From assembly GCF_000150275.1 (NCBI RefSeq), contig NW_002060961.1:8002-72001 (forward strand): a DNA stretch of 64,000 bases. The letters run 5' to 3'. The notes beneath the pieces are model-generated. The model searched no databases. It was given only the letters and a program-made list of their open reading frames with translations, and was not told the origin of the DNA. Position numbers and translations under genes: made by a program. The stretch's first letter is position 1; the number at the start of each line of letters is the position of its first letter. This stretch comes from Trichoplax adhaerens. Its lineage: Eukaryota; Placozoa; Uniplacotomia; Trichoplacea; Trichoplacidae. This document shows positions 1-11,875 of the stretch, piece by piece.

Positions 1-2529
1 ATAATTTATAATAACTAAATCGGAATAAGAGTGATAGAAAGACAAGAAATAAAATTGCATTTTAATTATATATGAATAAGATATACAAATCAGTTGTCTG
101 TTTGATAATGAGATTTATTAAAATGTGCTTATCTTCGATAGTGTCAATGTATAGGTCTATTTCTATAGGACAATACGATAATTATCAATTATAAATAGCT
201 ATATTTCTCTATACTGAAATCTTGAAAAGAAAAATCAACTTTAACTTGTTCAGTATATATGTCGATTCCCGACACATATATATATATACAAAAAGAATTC
301 TATTAGCTCTTTATCCGATTTCGTTACGTTTTTGGGGTATTTATCGTATTATACAATTAAAGAGCTAAAGAACAAATAGCCATAGTAATCTATATCATAC
401 TAGTCACAAAAGCTTTACACACATTACATTGTTTGAATAAAATTTCTGTGTTATATGAAGATCACAGTTTCTGTTTCTTGTGTCAAAGTCCCCGTTTATA
501 ATTTTGTTACAACCGACATCACAAAAATGAACGGGATTCTTTATACTAAAGTAGTCTTAACTATCTGAGCAACTAACTCTAAGCACTCTTTAATCTACTA
601 AACTTAGATTCGAATCTTAGGTTATAGAATACTCACGCTAAGAATCAAAGCCTAATTCTAAAGTTATTTATTAAAATGACCGATTGAACTTACAATTTTT
701 AATTTACTACTAACTACTGATAATCATCTGTTCTTAACTAACTTATCAACTCCCATAACTAAGAACTTTGAGGCTTTTATATAGCCTCACAAACTTCAAT
801 GATACGAAATATAATAATAAATTTATAGCCAAGTCTACATGCTGAAAATAGCAAGAATCGCACACACTTTCTATGGCATTTAATAGTAGTAAATTAATAG
901 CTATGTCTTAACCTATGATTCATTACTCAACAATATTATATCATTAATGATGCAATAATTAATCTATTATCACAAATATCTGCAGTGACGTAAATAGATT
1001 CTTCCATACGTACACAGCGTGAAAATTTAAGAATAAATATTTCGATAACTTGCTATCACATTGCTTAGCGCTGGACTGGCTCGTATTATCTCTGATAGAG
1101 TGACATATGCTAAGCAACTTAGAAAACGTAATACTGGTTCATAGATATTACTAATAATATACTCTGGGTGTATATAGCGGCAGCCAGGTTTGTAGATTCG
1201 AATCTACGATACACGACTGATAGTATAGCGGAGGTACCGTAATTTACTTTAATTTATATTTAAGTACGATTTCAATTCTATATAGTAAAAAAATGTAGTA
1301 AATGTAATTTTCTATTAAATATCGTTTATTAATTTGCTACTTTGGTTTAAACGGGTAGTTAGTTATCGAGAAATATCATCCCGGGTATAGTTATATTACA
1401 ATATACTTACTTAGCTAGATACTAAAGCAGCCTCCTGTAAAGAATACATATTGAATAAATTTCTAAGACTTTTATTTAAGCCGTGAATTTGATTGATAAT
1501 TATAAATAATACAGTTTCATCAATTAAGAATTTGCTAAAAATAAAACTTATTAAGGGATAATATTTAATTATTTAAATATAATAATGTACTCAGTAGATG
1601 ATAAGGTAGATATTAGAAATTCCGCATGGAATACTGAATCATAATAATAGGTAGTTTTATAAAATCTATCAAGACTTCGAAATGTCATCATAGAAAATAA
1701 CGGAATACTTGTGTAGTAGATACTTTAAAACAGACAGTAAATGTTTTAATTACAACATTTATGATGATTTCATTTCGAAATAGATAAAGGCATGGGTAGA
1801 TAATTATATGCTTTGTGGTATAGAATGCTCGTAGAATACATGCTTAAAACTTTTAACGATTAAGGGCAGTCATAATAACGTCAGTTAACTTAATCTAGCC
1901 ATATTTAGAGTACAGCATGAAAAATTTCTTTCATAAATATTCCGCAAATTCTAGTTGTATATTTTAAAAACTATAGAAGCAACTTAGAAAGGGCTAATCA
2001 TAAAATGGACAGCAACGTTTTGCAATAAATAACTATATAATATCTTACTAGGTACTACATAACCGTGAAAGGTTTGTACAAAGTATCATGAAAATGGTAT
2101 ACTCGTATATGCTCATTAATAGTGTAAAAGCGTTTGCGAATGTCTTATCTCGATTAACCTTGAAAATACTGATTCCAAAATGGAATACAACGTTAGCATT
2201 AGCCTGAGACAGTATGATACAGTACATATAAAAGTATACATAAATTGGCAAATATACTATCGAGTAGCTTTATATTGCTGAAGTTTGTAACGGAAATATA
2301 GCATGATTCAAAAAAGACATACGAATACTATCACTAGTATAACAAAATAAAAGCGATAATAATAGGATAAAATTTGAATTTTTTTAGTAAGCATGTACGC
2401 TGTACAGTGTATTAGGAATTGTTCTTCAAAAATAGTTGCAAATTCATAGATCTCGGTCTCATACAATATTCATATAGGTATGTAAACACTTTTCAATTGC
2501 TCTAAACTTTTACCTGATGACAATGATTC
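1..2529. repeat. Receptor-array unit I, non-coding part
   Basis: No gene is recognised. The stretch is AT-rich and matches, with many substitutions and small indels, the segment beginning near 5362 in unit II. For example, the opening words around ataactaaatcgg and the flank at 1018-1260 recur near 5375 and 5740-5960. This marks it as the left part of a segmentally duplicated unit of about 5 kb. A short TA run lies near 272-290. A minus-strand open frame near 2075-2206 has counterparts in units II and III (see findings). Confidence 0.7.
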
Positions 2530-2740
2530 CATTTTAAGCAGTTCAGTGGATTACTAATGAATTCTGATAGGGTTACACTAAACCCCCAAAAATGGCTGAA
2601 ATATTCAGAATTGAATTTTCTAATGATAATTGATATTCTGCTTATCTACTTGCATTAGTACGGTACCCATTAAGCTAGCAAAACGTAGCCAGATGATTAT
2701 TACCGTAGAACTGTGTTATTTTTGTCAGTAAAGCGACAGG
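2530..2740 (-). pseudogene. GPCR relic, unit I (3' part only)
   Basis: A short stretch resembles the TM7-to-TM6 part of the array receptors, read on the minus strand. The best matches are around 2545-2640, which parallels 7670-7765 in the unit II relic, and 2690-2730, which recalls the receptor TM6 segment. Frames are broken and homology is lost beyond about 2740. I see it as the most decayed of three relics that sit in the same place in each unit. Exact limits are uncertain. Confidence 0.45.
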
Positions 2741-3905
2741 ATGTTAAGCTAGTTTCTATAAATACTAAGATTGCTGCAGTACCTATGACACAGAATAGCT
2801 ATATTAAGACCGTAGACAAGAACCTCTATAGTTAGGGCTTCCAAGTATTCGTAAAGCTTACTACAGCTTCTGGAGACAGGCTACGGTATAATGACTTAAG
2901 CTATATTACTCTAGGATAATGCTTGTCGTTGCCATCCAATTAGGATGTGAAGTGAAATAATAAACTACTTAATTATACTCTACTCAGTTACTCAATCACT
3001 CCAATACATACAAGAGCGATTAATGTTTATACTTGAAGCGATAAATTATATTAGTAAAGTTGAAATCATGATATTATCGATCAATGTGAGAACTGCCAGC
3101 TATAAGAAAATGGAACTTCCCTAATATTACATGAGACATTGTCACATATTAACTATAATATTAATTTTGAATAAAATTATACTTTCCAAGCATTTAGAAA
3201 ATAAATTCCTATTATTTTGACTATCAAGTATTTGATATTCTAAAATCTTTTCAGTTTCCTTGTCTAAATAGTGAGAACAATACACTCTAGGTAGGCTATT
3301 AACTAATGTATAAAAATTTTATGATCGTACGCATAGTGTATATCAAAATGGATGAAGTTTTATATCTGTTTCAAACGCAAATATAGATAGCCTACTAATC
3401 TTTGATGTGGGCTAATGACTATTTAAATAATCCAATCTACTTAGCTCATAATCATCTCTATAAATGTAGATGTCCATATTAGTTAATTCATGATTCGCAA
3501 TAATCTGACAATATTTTATTTTAATATTGAATAGCTATGTGCTGATGCAAGTTTGCTATTTGATATTTTAATTTTCTAGCCTTTTTAAGTTCAAGCGTTG
3601 TCTCTGTATGCTTCCAAATTTGTTAAATTTGCTAGTTTATAATGCAAAATAATAACTACAACAATTCATTTTGATGTTAAATAGTAGTATTTCAGTGTAG
3701 ATGTAAGCTCAACGATCTATATTTCGATATTCGTTACCTTTTACTAATTCATAATCCTTAATAATAATGCTGTAATGCTTTGCAGTGATATCAAATAATA
3801 GTGTAGTAGATTTTTATAGTAGACTAGAGTCTTCAGCGGTTAAGTCAGTAGCAATACAAGCTAAGCACAATGGATTAGTAATTCCGGTTACAGAGCGGAA
3901 TTAGC
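2741..3905. other. Spacer 3' of the first array GPCR
   Basis: No gene is recognised in this AT-rich spacer downstream of the minus-strand receptor. A minus-strand AATAAA (tttatt on the plus strand) lies at about 3515-3520, roughly 385 bp beyond the stop codon. It is a possible but distant polyadenylation signal. Confidence 0.4.
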
Positions 3906-4856
3906 TTATATACATAAGCGCCTTCGCCACAAAGTCAAAAATTTTTGCCTAATATTATGATCAAATTTTAATAAGAGAAATGGATTGACTACAAATATAG
4001 ATAGAGTTATAGCTAAAGCAAAATATACTAAAACATACTGAATATGACTTTCTAAGGAGATTTGATAGATTGTCTTTCGAGTTATAGCAGTGCCGACCAT
4101 GGTAGCGAAATGTGGCCAACTGAATAGCACAGTCGAGAATGTTATGCTCATTAAAACTTTAGTAAATCGTTTCTTTTGTGAAATTTCTGCTTCTGCTCGA
4201 TTGGGTGCCATGCAACCCGGTCTGACATGATTCTTACAGATTATAGCTAATTTACTATAAATAATGATCATCATTGAAACTGGAATGATGTACATGATAA
4301 ACGTGAATATAAATTCCCATATTGCTATAGCATATGTAATGTTTAAAATATCACATGAAGCCGATAAATTAGGATGAGAAGAAGCATATACCAAGATAGG
4401 CAATGATATCGATATCGATGCTATATATATAAATAGTTCACACACGATAAGAAATTGAATCTTATGCTTTCGATAAAACGATGATAGGGGTCTTGCTATA
4501 ATAAAATAACGGTGAACACTAATTAATGATAAATTCATAATGGAGATCCCAAATGACATCATGCTAATAAATAATAACATTTTACAAAGTATACTGCCTA
4601 GATGATAACTTACGTTGACGATAGCAAAAAAAAAATAGCCAATAAAGGCTGCAGTAGACGAAAGAATATCGGATAGTACTGAAACGAGTATCAATTGATA
4701 AGTAGGTTTTTTAAAATACTTGTCAGTTAGTAAAAGATAGGCCATGGATGTATTAAAAATTAGACCAACGAAAGATGCTGGTACACCACATATGGCGACA
4801 TAGCGGTGAATTTGTAAGTTGGAATGAGAAGTAGCAGTAATATTGGTGTTGTTCAT
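3906..4856 (-). CDS. Rhodopsin-like (class A) GPCR, array copy 1
   Basis: This intronless gene encodes 316 residues and predicts a plasma-membrane seven-helix receptor; the ligand is unknown. Family marks are Asn35 in TM1, Asp63 in TM2 (LSD), Cys91 at the top of TM3, Cys168 in the second extracellular loop, Pro192 in TM5, SWPH at 246-249 (TM6) and NP at 291-292 (TM7). The N-terminus is short, with sequons at Asn2 and Asn5 and no signal peptide, as is usual for class A. Oddities: the DRY motif reads HRY (115-117), the TM6 cysteine of CWxP is Ser, and NPxxY reads NPFLL, so the TM7 tyrosine is missing. The third intracellular loop is short and ends in a basic SQKKRF stretch. The start is the first ATG of the frame and matches the two paralogues at 9164 and 14097. 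It is the most divergent of the three, but its frame is intact, so I take it as functional. Confidence 0.9.
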   Translation of the reverse strand: MNNTNITATSHSNLQIHRYVAICGVPASFVGLIFNTSMAYLLLTDKYFKKPTYQLILVSVLSDILSSTAAFIGYFFFAIVNVSYHLGSILCKMLLFISMMSFGISIMNLSLISVHRYFIIARPLSSFYRKHKIQFLIVCELFIYIASISISLPILVYASSHPNLSASCDILNITYAIAIWEFIFTFIMYIIPVSMMIIIYSKLAIICKNHVRPGCMAPNRAEAEISQKKRFTKVLMSITFSTVLFSWPHFATMVGTAITRKTIYQISLESHIQYVLVYFALAITLSIFVVNPFLLLKFDHNIRQKFLTLWRRRLCI

Positions 4857-5361
4857 ATTTCAAGTAACGAATAGTTTATAAAACTTATTCGATCAAGATT
4901 TTAATCAAATACGGTTAATAGCTTGAAATTATGGCAATGCACTTTATTGTATTTTAGTATTTGATCTTAAAATGATCGTAAGGAGATTTAATATCATAAA
5001 TTTCTTATAAAACGCAATCTTTATCTAACATGTCGGTTCGTCTAATTTTAAGTACGCTTCATTCAAAGCTTTCTAATAAATTTCTTGATTAATTTGACGT
5101 TCGAGTGAAGCAAATTCGAAGTCATGTTATATTATAAAATGATATAAGTTTAATATTTGTTGTAACATTACTGGAAGTAATTTGCTTTGCTAAATCAACT
5201 GCGAAGAATTATTTAACTTTCAAAAGAAATTTCTTGGTAATTGCGATGGTATAGTAGTTCCAGTCAAAATACAATTTATCCAATGTTATAATGGTTTAAT
5301 TATGTATTGGATTGTGCTTGCAACTACTTATAGCTGCCGTTTTATCTTGTATAGCTAACTA
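4857..5361. other. 5' flank of array GPCR copy 1
   Basis: Presumed promoter and 5' leader region of the minus-strand receptor. No convincing core promoter motif was picked out. Sequence similar to the window start resumes at about 5362, which marks the boundary between duplicated units I and II. Confidence 0.4.
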
Positions 5362-7649
5362 AAATTTATAACAACTAAATCGCAAAAAGAGTGATAGAAA
5401 CATACAAATCAACTGCGTGTCTTATAATATAATTTATTAAAACGGAATTATTTCGATAGAATCGCTGCATAGGTTTATTAATAAAGGATAAAACAATAAT
5501 TATCAATTATAAATAGCTAAATTTCTCCCTACTGACATCTTGAAATCAAAATCAGCTTCAATATTACACGATTAAAGAACTTAAGAACAAATGGCTACAG
5601 TGATCTATGTCATACTAGTAACAAAAAAATTTATACTTATTGCATCATTGGATAAAATTTTCGTGTAATATCAGGATGACAATTACCTTTGCTTACACTA
5701 TGATACGAAGTAGATTCTATCACTATATGCTGCACAAAAATTTAAGAATAAATATGCTAACAATTTACTATGACATTGCGTAGTGCTAGGTTGGCTCTTC
5801 CATTATTGCTGATGGTGTTGCATGTGCTAAGTAATTTCGAGAACGTGTTATTAATTAATATATATTGCTAATAATATACACTGGAAATATACAGTAAAAC
5901 CTAGATTTGTATATACTAACTTATGATACTTGGCCGAAAGTATAGCGGAGATACCTTAGTTTACATTAATCTATTTAAGATAATTTCGATTTTATATAGC
6001 AAAGAAGGCGAAATCAATGTAATTTTCTACCTAATAGCACTTTTAAATTACTAGTTTGCTTTAAACATGTGATTACATTTCGATAAATGTCATCCCGGAT
6101 AGTTATATCACAATGTACATGCTTGGCTAAATACTGAGTCTACTTGCTGTAAAGAATAAATACTGAATAAATTTCGAAGACTCTTATTTAAGACATAAAT
6201 TTAATCGATAAATAATACAGTTTTATTAGTTAAGAAATTACTTAAAATATAATTTATTAAATGATAATATTTAATTTAAATATAATGGCATACTTTAGCA
6301 GATGATAAGGTAGATGTTAGAAGACATTTCACGTAAAATATTTAATCATAATTATAGATAGTAATCTAATTTATCAAGGTTTCGAAATATCATCATAGAA
6401 AATGACTGAATATATATGCAAAAAGTATATTAAAATAGAAAGTGAATGTTTATAATTACGTCATTTATAAGGATTTCTTTTCGAAATAGATAAAGGTATG
6501 GATATATTATTATATACTTTGTGGCTTAGATTACTCTTATAATATACTCATATGTTTAAATATTTATCAATTAAGACAGCCATAAATACGCTATTTTACT
6601 TAAACTGATCATATTTAGAGCACAGGATGAAAAATTTCAGCTGTAAGTGTTCCATAAATTCTAACCTTATATTTTACAAGCTGTTGATACGACAACTTAG
6701 AAAGTGCTAATTATGAAACGGACAGTAAAATCTTGCAAAATTAGTAAATGAAGTTTCATTAGGTTATAAGTAACCACGAAGGATATGTAAAAAGTATTTG
6801 TGAACAGAGTATATATCCTCATTAGCAGTATAAGAGCGTTTGCAAATTTCTTGCGGTAAAGCTCAAAAATTCTGATTCTTAAATGGAATGCAACAGCAGT
6901 TGCTACAACTACCCTTGCAACACTAGAAAGCAACACAGTACTTATAATAAACTCTACTTTAATCACCTGAACTGCTTTCCTAGCCTATGGTATAGCAACT
7001 GGAATCCTTAAGAAGTACTTACTCGCTCAACACAATATACGGTATAAAACTATCACACAACTTCGCCTTAACCTGAATCATTTTCTATTGACCCCCGTCT
7101 TTTTTGTATACTCTTTTAGTACTTACAAACACATTTGCTATGCTATCAACATATTTTAGTAACAAGCATTTTATTACAATTGAATTATCAAATACGGACA
7201 TTCGAGGTAATGAACAATTTCATACGTAAATCTACTTCGACTGTAAGCCCTGTCAAGCTTTATGTTCTCGATACTTGTGATATATCTTTATATCATTATA
7301 ATATCACTATAACTTAGGTTCTTACGAATAATAACTCTGACATTAGTGGTAACTTAAGCGAGTACGATGTAGCTTAAATGAAAGTATATATAAAATGGCA
7401 AATATAGTATTGAGCAGATTCACACTGTTGAAGGTTTTAATGGAAATTTAGCATGATTCAAAAGATATAAGTATACTATTACTATATACCAAAATAAAAG
7501 TACTACTAATAATGTAAAATTGGATTTTTTAGTAAGCCTATCGATTAAGAGTTTGGTCCAAAAATAATTTCAAATTTGTCAATCTCAACTATATGCAATA
7601 TTCATATAAGTATTTAAGTTTCTTTTAGCGGAGTATAAGCCATTAATTC
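5362..7649. repeat. Receptor-array unit II, non-coding part
   Basis: Diverged copy of 1-2529, in the same orientation and order. The receptor relic at its right end is the counterpart of 2530-2740. Part of it (about 6600-7640) recurs a third time at 11876-12610. No intact gene is recognised. The 89-codon minus-strand open frame near 6697-6966 includes a segment also open in units I and III; its coding status is unproven. Confidence 0.65.
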
Positions 7650-8378
7650 ATAATATAGATCCGATTTTAACCTGATTAATGGATTATCAACTAATACTGA
7701 TAGAGTTACAGCGAACAAAAATATTTGAAATATTCAGAGTTGGATTTTCTAACGATACCTCATGAACATTTTTTCCAGTTATAGCGGCATGAAATCGATT
7801 AAGCTAGTAAAATATCATTCAGCTTGCAGCCTAAGTTATATATGCAAGATCGCAGAAAATTGTTGACTGAGAATGAGTGGAAGCATAAACCAAGAGGTAT
7901 AATACTGACGACATCAATGGTGCGTAATTAAGCAGTTCACATAGGACGAAAAGTTTAATTTTATGCATTGGATAAAACGGCAACAACCGTCTTGGTATAC
8001 CAAAATAACTATTTATACTAATTATATTGATGATAAATTTGTTTTGAAAGTTTTAAGTGGCGAAAAAAGCAACAAATACGCTTACAATAGCTTTAAACAT
8101 CGGTATCTCTTGACGATATTTTGCAAGACCGAAGGCTAGCAAAATGCAATCGACGAAGGCTATAACAAACAGAATAAAATGTAATAGTACTGAAACACGT
8201 ACGTATTAAACAGTAAGCGCATTTATTGCAATATTTTTCTGTTACTAAAAAAGATTAGCAATCGATGCATTAAGAATCAAATCAATGTAGACATTGGAAA
8301 AGCAAATATGATAACGTATTAACATACTTGTAATCTTATCGATTGATATAAAAAATTAATATTGGTGTTGCTAATATT
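7650..8378 (-). pseudogene. GPCR pseudogene, unit II
   Basis: Read on the minus strand, this segment follows the array receptors from the start-codon region (about 8370) to the TM7 end (about 7660). It has many stops and frameshifts and lacks most of the TM5-ICL3-TM6 region. It is about 730 bp long, against 951 for an intact copy. Recognisable pieces include the TM4/ICL2 match at 7880-8040, where the basic stretch after TM3 (RPLSPFYRK in the live copies) is still traceable. It shares changes with the relic at 12612-13450 that the live genes lack, for example around 8040-8140. It was therefore probably already dead or diverging before the unit was duplicated. Confidence 0.7.
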
Positions 8379-9163
8379 CCTTGTTACATTTGAGTTTAAA
8401 ATTTTGCCGAGAAGGAAAATTGACCGAAATGCAGGACTTTTAATATTTAATTTTCATAAAATTATTATCTTCGTATTAATATTTGGTTTGGATTTAATAT
8501 CGTAGGGACTGCATTGATAAATCTGAGGGTCTAATATTATTATAAAAACCTTCTGTTTTGCTTTGAATATCTGATTTAGTTTCAACTATACCTTTCTTGT
8601 TATAACTGTATCATTCTATACCTGCATTGTTAAATACTAAACCTGTATTCGGTTAAGAATGTACGCTGAGTAAGATTTTTATGAATTTTACCTTAACTGA
8701 GAACTTAATCAGTTAATAATGCAGTAAAATAAATTTCTTAAGCTGCAATGTCGTGTTAAATATAGTAAAGTAACTGGCACTCGGTGGTAGATACCTTATA
8801 TACTGAATCTTTAAAGACGTATTAGTTATTAATTTATATATCCATTTCTTGAGGATTTGTTAAGGTTTCAAAATATTAGCATAAAATGAGATCGAATAAT
8901 AGAAGAATATACTGTGGCAGGTACAAAAGTATGAAGGTTGTGATGATGTACTTAGCACTACTAAAATAGAATTGCCGAGAACTATTATTGTAGCATACCA
9001 AAAATGAAAGTACTTCCAAGAAGATCAATCTGTTTTAATTTTATTCTACCAGTTTAGTTAGCAATTCGAATTTTATCAACAAGTACAGTATATATAGATT
9101 TCAAATTTAGTACGAAAAAAATGTTGCATTAGTCACTTTCATTTATATACTGGTGCTGTTCTT
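8379..9163. other. Spacer between pseudogene and array GPCR copy 2
   Basis: No gene is seen. The spacer is homologous to 13451-14096 in unit III, including the recurring stretch near 8690-8800 that matches 13560-13690. It lies 3' of the minus-strand receptor at 9164-10117. Confidence 0.5.
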
Positions 9164-10117
9164 TTAAGTGCATAAGCACTTTTTTAATAGAGATACAAAC
9201 TCTCGCCTAATATGATGATCAAATTTTAACAAAATCAATGGATTCACAGCAAATAGTGATAGGGTTACTCCTGAACCTAAAGAGATTAAAACATATAGAG
9301 CATGACTTTCTAATGATACTTGATAAGCTGTTTTTCTAGTTACAGCAGATCCAATTAAGGTAGCGAATTGCGGCCAACCAATTAATACGGTAGAAAGTGT
9401 AATGCTAATTAAAACTTTAGTGAATCGTTTTTTTTGCATTATTTCTATTTCTGCTCGATCTGATGCTATACAACCCGGTCGGATTTGATTCGTATGTGTT
9501 TTAACTAATTTTATATAAATGACTGCCATAATTAAAACTGGAATAATGTATAGGATGAAGGAAAGCAGAATTTCCCATACAGCTACAGCTGGCGTAATAA
9601 TCATAAAATCACAGAAACTCGTTGAATGTGAATAAGTAGAACCATAAACCAAAACTGGCGATGTTGACGATATCGACGCTATACAAATGAATAATTCACA
9701 TACGACGAGAAATTGGATTTTATATTTTCGATAAAACGGCGATAACGGTCTTGCAATAACGAAATAGCGATTAACACTAATTAATGTTAAGTTCATGATG
9801 GAAACTCCAAATGATGAAAAAGCAATAAACGAAAAAGTTTTGCATATCAGCGACCCTTGATGATGGTTTATCTTGCTGAAAGTTATCAAGTTGTAGCCAA
9901 TAAAGATTGCAATAGACGAAAGAGCATCGGATATTACTGAAACGAGTATTAGGCGATAGGTAGGCTTTCTAAAATACTTTACTGTTATTAATAGATAGGC
10001 AATCAATATATTAAAAATCCATGCGATAAAAGATACTGGAATTGCACATACAACAGCATATTTATATAATTCTAATCCGCTCCATCGCTGAGAAACATTA
10101 GCATTAGTGCTGTTCAT
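9164..10117 (-). CDS. Rhodopsin-like (class A) GPCR, array copy 2
   Basis: This intronless 317-residue seven-helix receptor is the closest paralogue of the copy at 14097-15041; the ligand is unknown. Marks are Asn36 (TM1), Asp64 (TM2), the Cys92/Cys169 disulfide pair, Pro193 (TM5), GWPQ at 247-250 (TM6) and NPLIL from 292 (TM7, no tyrosine). The DRY motif reads NRY at 116-118. The first base of codon 116 is the only difference from copy 3 inside a 116-nt block. Sequons are at Asn2 and Asn7. The loop between TM5 and TM6 carries an RPGC element and the basic MQKKRF shared by all three copies. The start ATG is shared by all three, with similar 5' flanks. The absence of D3.49, the CWxP cysteine and Y7.53 suggests altered basal activity or coupling; that is inference. 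Confidence 0.92.
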   Translation of the reverse strand: MNSTNANVSQRWSGLELYKYAVVCAIPVSFIAWIFNILIAYLLITVKYFRKPTYRLILVSVISDALSSIAIFIGYNLITFSKINHHQGSLICKTFSFIAFSSFGVSIMNLTLISVNRYFVIARPLSPFYRKYKIQFLVVCELFICIASISSTSPVLVYGSTYSHSTSFCDFMIITPAVAVWEILLSFILYIIPVLIMAVIYIKLVKTHTNQIRPGCIASDRAEIEIMQKKRFTKVLISITLSTVLIGWPQFATLIGSAVTRKTAYQVSLESHALYVLISLGSGVTLSLFAVNPLILLKFDHHIRREFVSLLKKCLCT

Positions 10118-11875
10118 GTTCCAAGTTATACTCTAGTTGAAAGTTTATATGATGTTGAAAGACTTTAGCAAAATGCGATCGATACTTGAAGTTTTATAAA
10201 CGAAATCTTACAGTATTATATCTCAATATTTGATAATAACATAGCTATTAATAGAAAAAAAGTATCAAAGTCCAATTACAGGTCAATCTCTAACATACAG
10301 TTTTTTCTATCTTAATCTACTGTTTTTAATTAACGATTTAAAAAGTTCTAGACAATTCGTTAATCAAGTATTGTAAAACTAGATATTCTTAGTTCAATGA
10401 CAATGTGAAATAAAGCAAATTTAAAATACGTCTGGTAATTATTATGTCAATATCTAAACTAATTCTCTTTGTTAAATAAACTACGAAATGTACTTTGAAT
10501 TCGAAAATCCATTCTTTTATTTATTTTTACGAAAAAGTACTATATTTACGATGAACAAAACCTATAGTTATTCAAAAGGTTAAATATACGGGTAGAATAG
10601 TGCATTAAATAAATCGATTTTTAACTTTGCTAAACAGAACTGCTGACAAGCTGCATTAATGTAGGGACGAGACTTGTTGAAAATTAAGTAACAAAAATTC
10701 CTTTTAGGAATTAAAAATCAACGTCAGTCTGATATTCAATTCAGAAATTATTTTGTCGACCGCCATCACGATTTTTACTTATATAATGAGTCAACATGGT
10801 TATCTTTCACTATAATGGTTATATTTATAGCTATTAATGGATTGAAGCAATAGGTCAGCGTCAAGTTAGATCCTATGAATAAAACTAATTGAATTCATTG
10901 CTTTAAAAATTTCTTCATTTTATGTAATTTATACGTATGCTATCACTACTATTGATTAATGTATAAAAATGAGGAAAATCATACCTGTATCGGCACCTGT
11001 ATCAACAGCAATAAATATGGTATTTAATAAACATCGTAAAATTAAATCTTTTTCTGCTGCTCAAAGTTATGAAATTAGTAATGAAATTTCCCATAGTACA
11101 TGGCAATCTTACGTTGATAGCATGCACCGCTCTTAATTTATATAACTAATAGCATATGAACTCCTTTGGACCTAGATTCATATTTGCAGTTTTCAAATTA
11201 AAATGGTAGTCATATGAAATCTTATCAATTAATCTAGATAAATAATATTCTTCACCAGTAGTGTTAACTAGCAATATATACCAAATATGCAAACAAGCAA
11301 ATTTATGAATATTACCGACACAGGTAAATTTAGAAAATATAACTTAGTTTCTAACGATTCACACGTTATTTCGCAGCTTTGACTTAATGATATAAAATCA
11401 TATTATTAATAACTATTTTCGCTTGAAAATTTGAATTATAGTTAGTTCATTTCACATAGGTATAATGCTCCGAAAATTCAATAATTCATTTATACTCGTA
11501 TATCCTTCTACTTATTGACGGTTACATTTGGAACTACTGCTTTCTCAAGGATAGCATATTAAAAACTTCTATGCCTTTTCATTTAAACTGAAATTTTTAA
11601 GTTCTAAATAATACAGTTTGTTAAATTATTATTTTAAATTTTATGATACAGGAACATCCTAGGAGTAAGCAAATACATCTATAATATACGCAGCGATTTG
11701 GTTCTGCTGCTATATGTAGTTATATTCTTGGGCGTAAGAGAACTATTACGGAGGGTGCCAATTCAAGCAGCGTACAGTATGGACTTTTATCGTAGATAAA
11801 ATCAGATCAATGGCCAACGAAACGGCCCAACGGTTTGCCAGCAATAATAAAACACGGCCGTTGGCTTCGCTGGTC
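10118..11875. other. 5' flank of array GPCR copy 2 and unit spacer
   Basis: Presumed promoter side of copy 2. It is homologous to the flank of copy 3 (for example 10733-10780 with 15650-15700). No gene is recognised. Near its right end, 11806-11876 is a comparatively GC-rich patch with an imperfect inverted repeat (ggccaacg near 11812, ggccgttggc near 11857). Confidence 0.5.

Noticed and set aside
1178-1225. tRNA-like T-arm (gtagattcgaatctac)
   Set aside because: No acceptor or anticodon stems can be formed around it, and the motif is not kept in the homologous unit II stretch.
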